From NCBI GenBank assembly GCA_018389105.1, contig JACATO010000304.1, positions 2,976,001 through 3,040,000 of the forward strand: a DNA stretch of 64,000 nt, written 5' to 3'. Below, one piece after another: positions 61,284 through 64,000 of this stretch; within the stretch, counting starts at the first letter, position 1; every line of letters starts with the position of its first letter. The translations under genes and the position numbers were made by a program. This stretch comes from Nautilus pompilius. Lineage: Eukaryota; Mollusca; Cephalopoda; Nautilida; Nautilidae. The notes under the pieces were generated by a model. It was given only the letters and a program-made list of their open reading frames with translations, did not search any database and had not been told where the DNA came from.

Positions 61284-61963
61284 CTAAAGAAAATCAATGG
61301 ATAGTCTGTAAATGCTCTTAATGAGCCTTCTGCTAACTTCTGCGTCTGGCATCAGCTGCCAGTCCTGGATCACGACTACCACCGACCAGGGTTGTGATTG
61401 GGGGATGCTTTTGTGAAATGCATCTCCTTCCCATAGGTGTCCGATATTTGACAGGTCTGGCCCATTCCAGAAAGTGTGTAACAGCCTTAGCCCACGTGCC
61501 CAGTTTGAACTAAACTCAAAAGCCAATTGCTGACAAGTAAAAGTAAATTTTTCTTCCTACTTCATTCCACCACTTTTGGTTCGTTACGCGGTTTTGAATA
61601 ATCATCAAAGAATGTCTTCTGCCAGAATTAATTCTTCTCCCTGCCAAAACCCTGATGCCACCTTAGCGACTGTACTGGGAAACATTCGAAGTAACTTAAT
61701 GCTTTTTATAATGTTGGCACTTCTGTTCCCTGCCACTATGGAAATTTAAAGTTAAACAGTTAGTTCTCGAACAGACTATTGCCACTGACAGCGCCCGCTC
61801 TGGTCCAAAGGAACGCCCAAATCATGACGCCAGATGCCCTTTGACTGACAGATATCGTTGGATCTGAGCAGCTGCAACTGCCCTGTTTCGCAATAGTACA
61901 ACAAAAATCACTTCTCCTCTCCTTCAGCGTCGTTAGGTATCTGACATAACGCACACATTGCAA
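61284..61963 (-). pseudogene. Degenerate Tc1-like transposase, C-terminal half (third lineage)
   Basis: Minus strand. The frame ending near 61760 contains ISVSQRASGVMIWAFLWTRA, matching the T-x-G-V-M-V-W-G-x-x-S block of Tc1-like transposases. The frame 61526-61284 contains GPDLSNIGHLWEGDAF, the S-P-D-L-N-P-I-E-H-L-W block with the catalytic Glu region read as IGHL, so the third acidic residue is lost. WQLMPDAEVSRRLIKSI follows, the W-x-x-I-P-x-x-x-I-R-R-L-I-x-S-M tail. The D-N-A-P-x-H block between them (about 61526-61740) is not legible. N-terminal parts were not found with confidence. Confidence 0.72.
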
Positions 61964-63847
61964 ATAAACAAACGTTGTAGCTACAATGGCAGTTGCACTT
62001 CATCAACACTCTGCTAAACACTGGTAATCGTTTGTGCCCTGGATATAATCGAGTATAAAAGTCGCAGGAAAGCTGCACATGGGTGACCAGTTCACAAGTT
62101 TAGTAAGCTTAGGTTTTCTGACTGCCAATCGGTCGGTGTAACGATTGGTCCTATTCTTCAGACCTAGTTAAAATCTCAAAGAGGAACCACTGAACATTGA
62201 CACCGCCACATTCCCCAAATAACGAGCGTATGTAATCCGTTTATCTAAAAGCTTGCTTCATCTTTAGCTTTCTACCTTTTCTGTTTTATAACATAAACAA
62301 AGCCAACTACAAATATGTCAGACAGCCTTCTTTCGTGGAGCGATTTCATGACTAGAAGCTATTTTTTAACCATAAATTTCAGTTAACCATTTACTTATGC
62401 AGGCTTGGGTTGCGTGTTTCTAAATACAATCCTGGAAGAATTCCAGGTTTTAGCAATAAGTTATTGTCCAAAAACATAAATATGCAGCCTAATAGAAGAA
62501 ATTCAAGACTAGTAAATATGTATGTCTGAAAAAATTTTTGCACGCAACTGGTAAAAAGTTAGGCGAAATATATATGGAATTTTTGGGAATATAAATCTGT
62601 CAGACATTTTCTTATCTTTGTTTGCCATTGACTGATGTTTTTAGTTTATTTCGTGTGCAATCGATAAAGTCCCTGTCGTTCCATCACTAATGTAATGTAT
62701 GAGAAAATACTGCCCTGCGACCATCTGAGGCTTTTATCTGCTGAGTTTTCTGCTTTACACTGTAAAACGTTTATATGCGTTTACCTAGTTTGTTTAGATA
62801 GTGGAAAGCTATGGTTGAATCCAAAGTATTCCAGAATGCAGTTAACAATGTCTGTTTGGTAAGCATCTCATTTATATCTGTCACGCTTTAATGGTTTGTA
62901 AGTCAGCTCGAGTCAATCAACGCAACACTAATAAGTATTAGGGGTTTTTAAATGGTGACTGGAGTTGACACAACGCCTCACTGAAGCGGGGTATGGAATA
63001 CTTCCACAAAAGGTTTTAGATCTTCCCTATTAATTCAAATAAAAAATAATTGAGCAATTGAATACAAACTCACTTTATATTTCTTTAATACACAACTAAA
63101 GTATAATTATGTCATTTAGTGGGTTCCAATGTTATGTTAAGTGGATCACTAGTTACATGTTCCAGTACCGAACGTTTTTCACAGTTTAGACTAAGAAATC
63201 TCCCCAAATAATATTGCACGAGTTACACAAAGAAAGTTTATTTTAATTCATGCAAATATTGTTGTTTTCTTTTTTTATGTTTGCTATCACATTAATTGTT
63301 AAACATCACAATTATTTAATAACTTTAAGCAAAGATACAAAACTGGGTACACATATATTCGTACTTTAAAAAATGCTATATTGTCTATATGCTAAGCAGT
63401 ACAAACAGAGGGTTAATATTGTTGAAAATCCATGGCAACGCAGGCTATTGTTTGATTTCAGCAACTTTTAATAACGCGATAAAAGTTGCAGCAAGTCAAG
63501 ACATGGATGTCGCACTACGTACGTATTTAAGAACTGTATTGGTCTCAATTTTTAAATCTTTTTCTGTTTCGGACCAAGATGTAAAATGTTACGATATCAA
63601 TTCTTAGTTTTTTCTCTTATGAACGCGGATCTTTTATTATGTCCAGGTAGTCGATACGCTTACTTTCTCAAAGACTATTGCCGTATTATCGAGGACTTGT
63701 TACTCATCATACACTCTCTTATACTTATCTAGAATCTAAGATATTTTAAAGCCTGGGTTATTTTTTTTAAAAAAAATGAGTTAAAAGAAAATAACTGTCA
63801 TTGATCTTTTTTTCTTTTGTGTGGTGTTTGCGTGTGAAAGTTCGTGT
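61964..63847. other. AT-rich non-coding stretch
   Basis: No recognisable gene; the plus frame at 63389-63607 matches nothing. CCATGGCAAC (about 63430-63439) is half of an X-box. Confidence 0.5.
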
Positions 63848-64000
63848 ATGCGTGTGTATCTCCGAGGAGAAGGGAATGGAGGGTGGTGGCCGAAGCCCGG
63901 TGTGGAGCGAGCTCCCGTTAAGGCCTAAAAGGCCGGGTTGAGGCGCCGAAGCACCTCGTCTAACTGGCCGCCGAGGCAGCCAGAGGTAGGGGCGCGAACA
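63848..64000 (+). mobile_element. GC-rich structured block, possibly the 5' end of a non-LTR retrotransposon
   Basis: From about 63848 the composition changes abruptly from AT-rich to GC-rich and stays so to the window end. Short stem-loops follow one another: GGAGC-GA-GCTCC, GGCC-TAAAA-GGCC, GAGG with CCTC around CGCCGAAGCA, and GGC with GCC around CGCCGAGGCA. The spacing and repeated GCCGA loops resemble the structured 5' UTRs of some arthropod R1-like or jockey-like LINEs. No open frame can be assigned because the window stops here. Confidence 0.35.

Overview
This is eukaryotic nuclear DNA, clearly AT-rich by eye, dense in simple repeats and mostly non-coding. The recognisable pieces point to an arthropod: two multi-copy, unnamed protein families common in chelicerate and insect assemblies, degenerate Tc1-like and mariner-like transposases, a pogo/Tigger-like miniature element and tRNA-derived SINE fragments. 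A chelicerate (spider or horseshoe crab) is my best guess from remembered family distribution, but nothing in the window proves it. There is no operon structure, no rRNA or tRNA gene, no CRISPR array and no recognisable viral gene.

Layout. 1-848 is the 3' part of a broken, internally deleted copy of one arthropod multi-copy family, cut by the window start. 849-13000 is non-coding apart from a dead Tc1-like transposase (6947-7870). 13000-37500 looks intergenic or intronic: a few exon-like open stretches with splice-site consensus, SINE pieces, a possible LINE endonuclease scrap (14991-15194), a strong hairpin (17852-17890), a 35-bp tandem duplication (18985-19063) and a long purine-pyrimidine alternating tract (28003-28058). 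37535-38807 is a nearly full-length but dead mariner element with both terminal inverted repeats. 41150-41372 and 47244-47345 are the best exon candidates, both on the minus strand. The second is a first coding exon with a preceding in-frame stop, a consensus splice donor and a GC/CpG-rich upstream block. 45191-45726 is a pogo/Tigger-like miniature element between TA dinucleotides. 50230-51200 and 61284-61963 are two further Tc1-like relics.

The most gene-like object is 55202-56870 (+), about 556 codons in two overlapping frames that need one single-base correction. It has its own splice acceptor, an upstream repeat and palindrome block, and a downstream AATAAA. It belongs to an unnamed, cysteine-rich arthropod family. 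I read its conserved acidic residues (D..D..E with a CxxC insert) as a possible RNase H-fold transposase or a domesticated descendant. That reading is inference and is the main lead in the window.

The window ends in a GC-rich block of successive short stem-loops (63848-64000), possibly the start of a non-LTR retrotransposon. Apart from the transposon relics, gene relationships cannot be reconstructed: the minus-strand exon candidates may belong to one long-intron gene, but their phases do not join directly and no product can be named.
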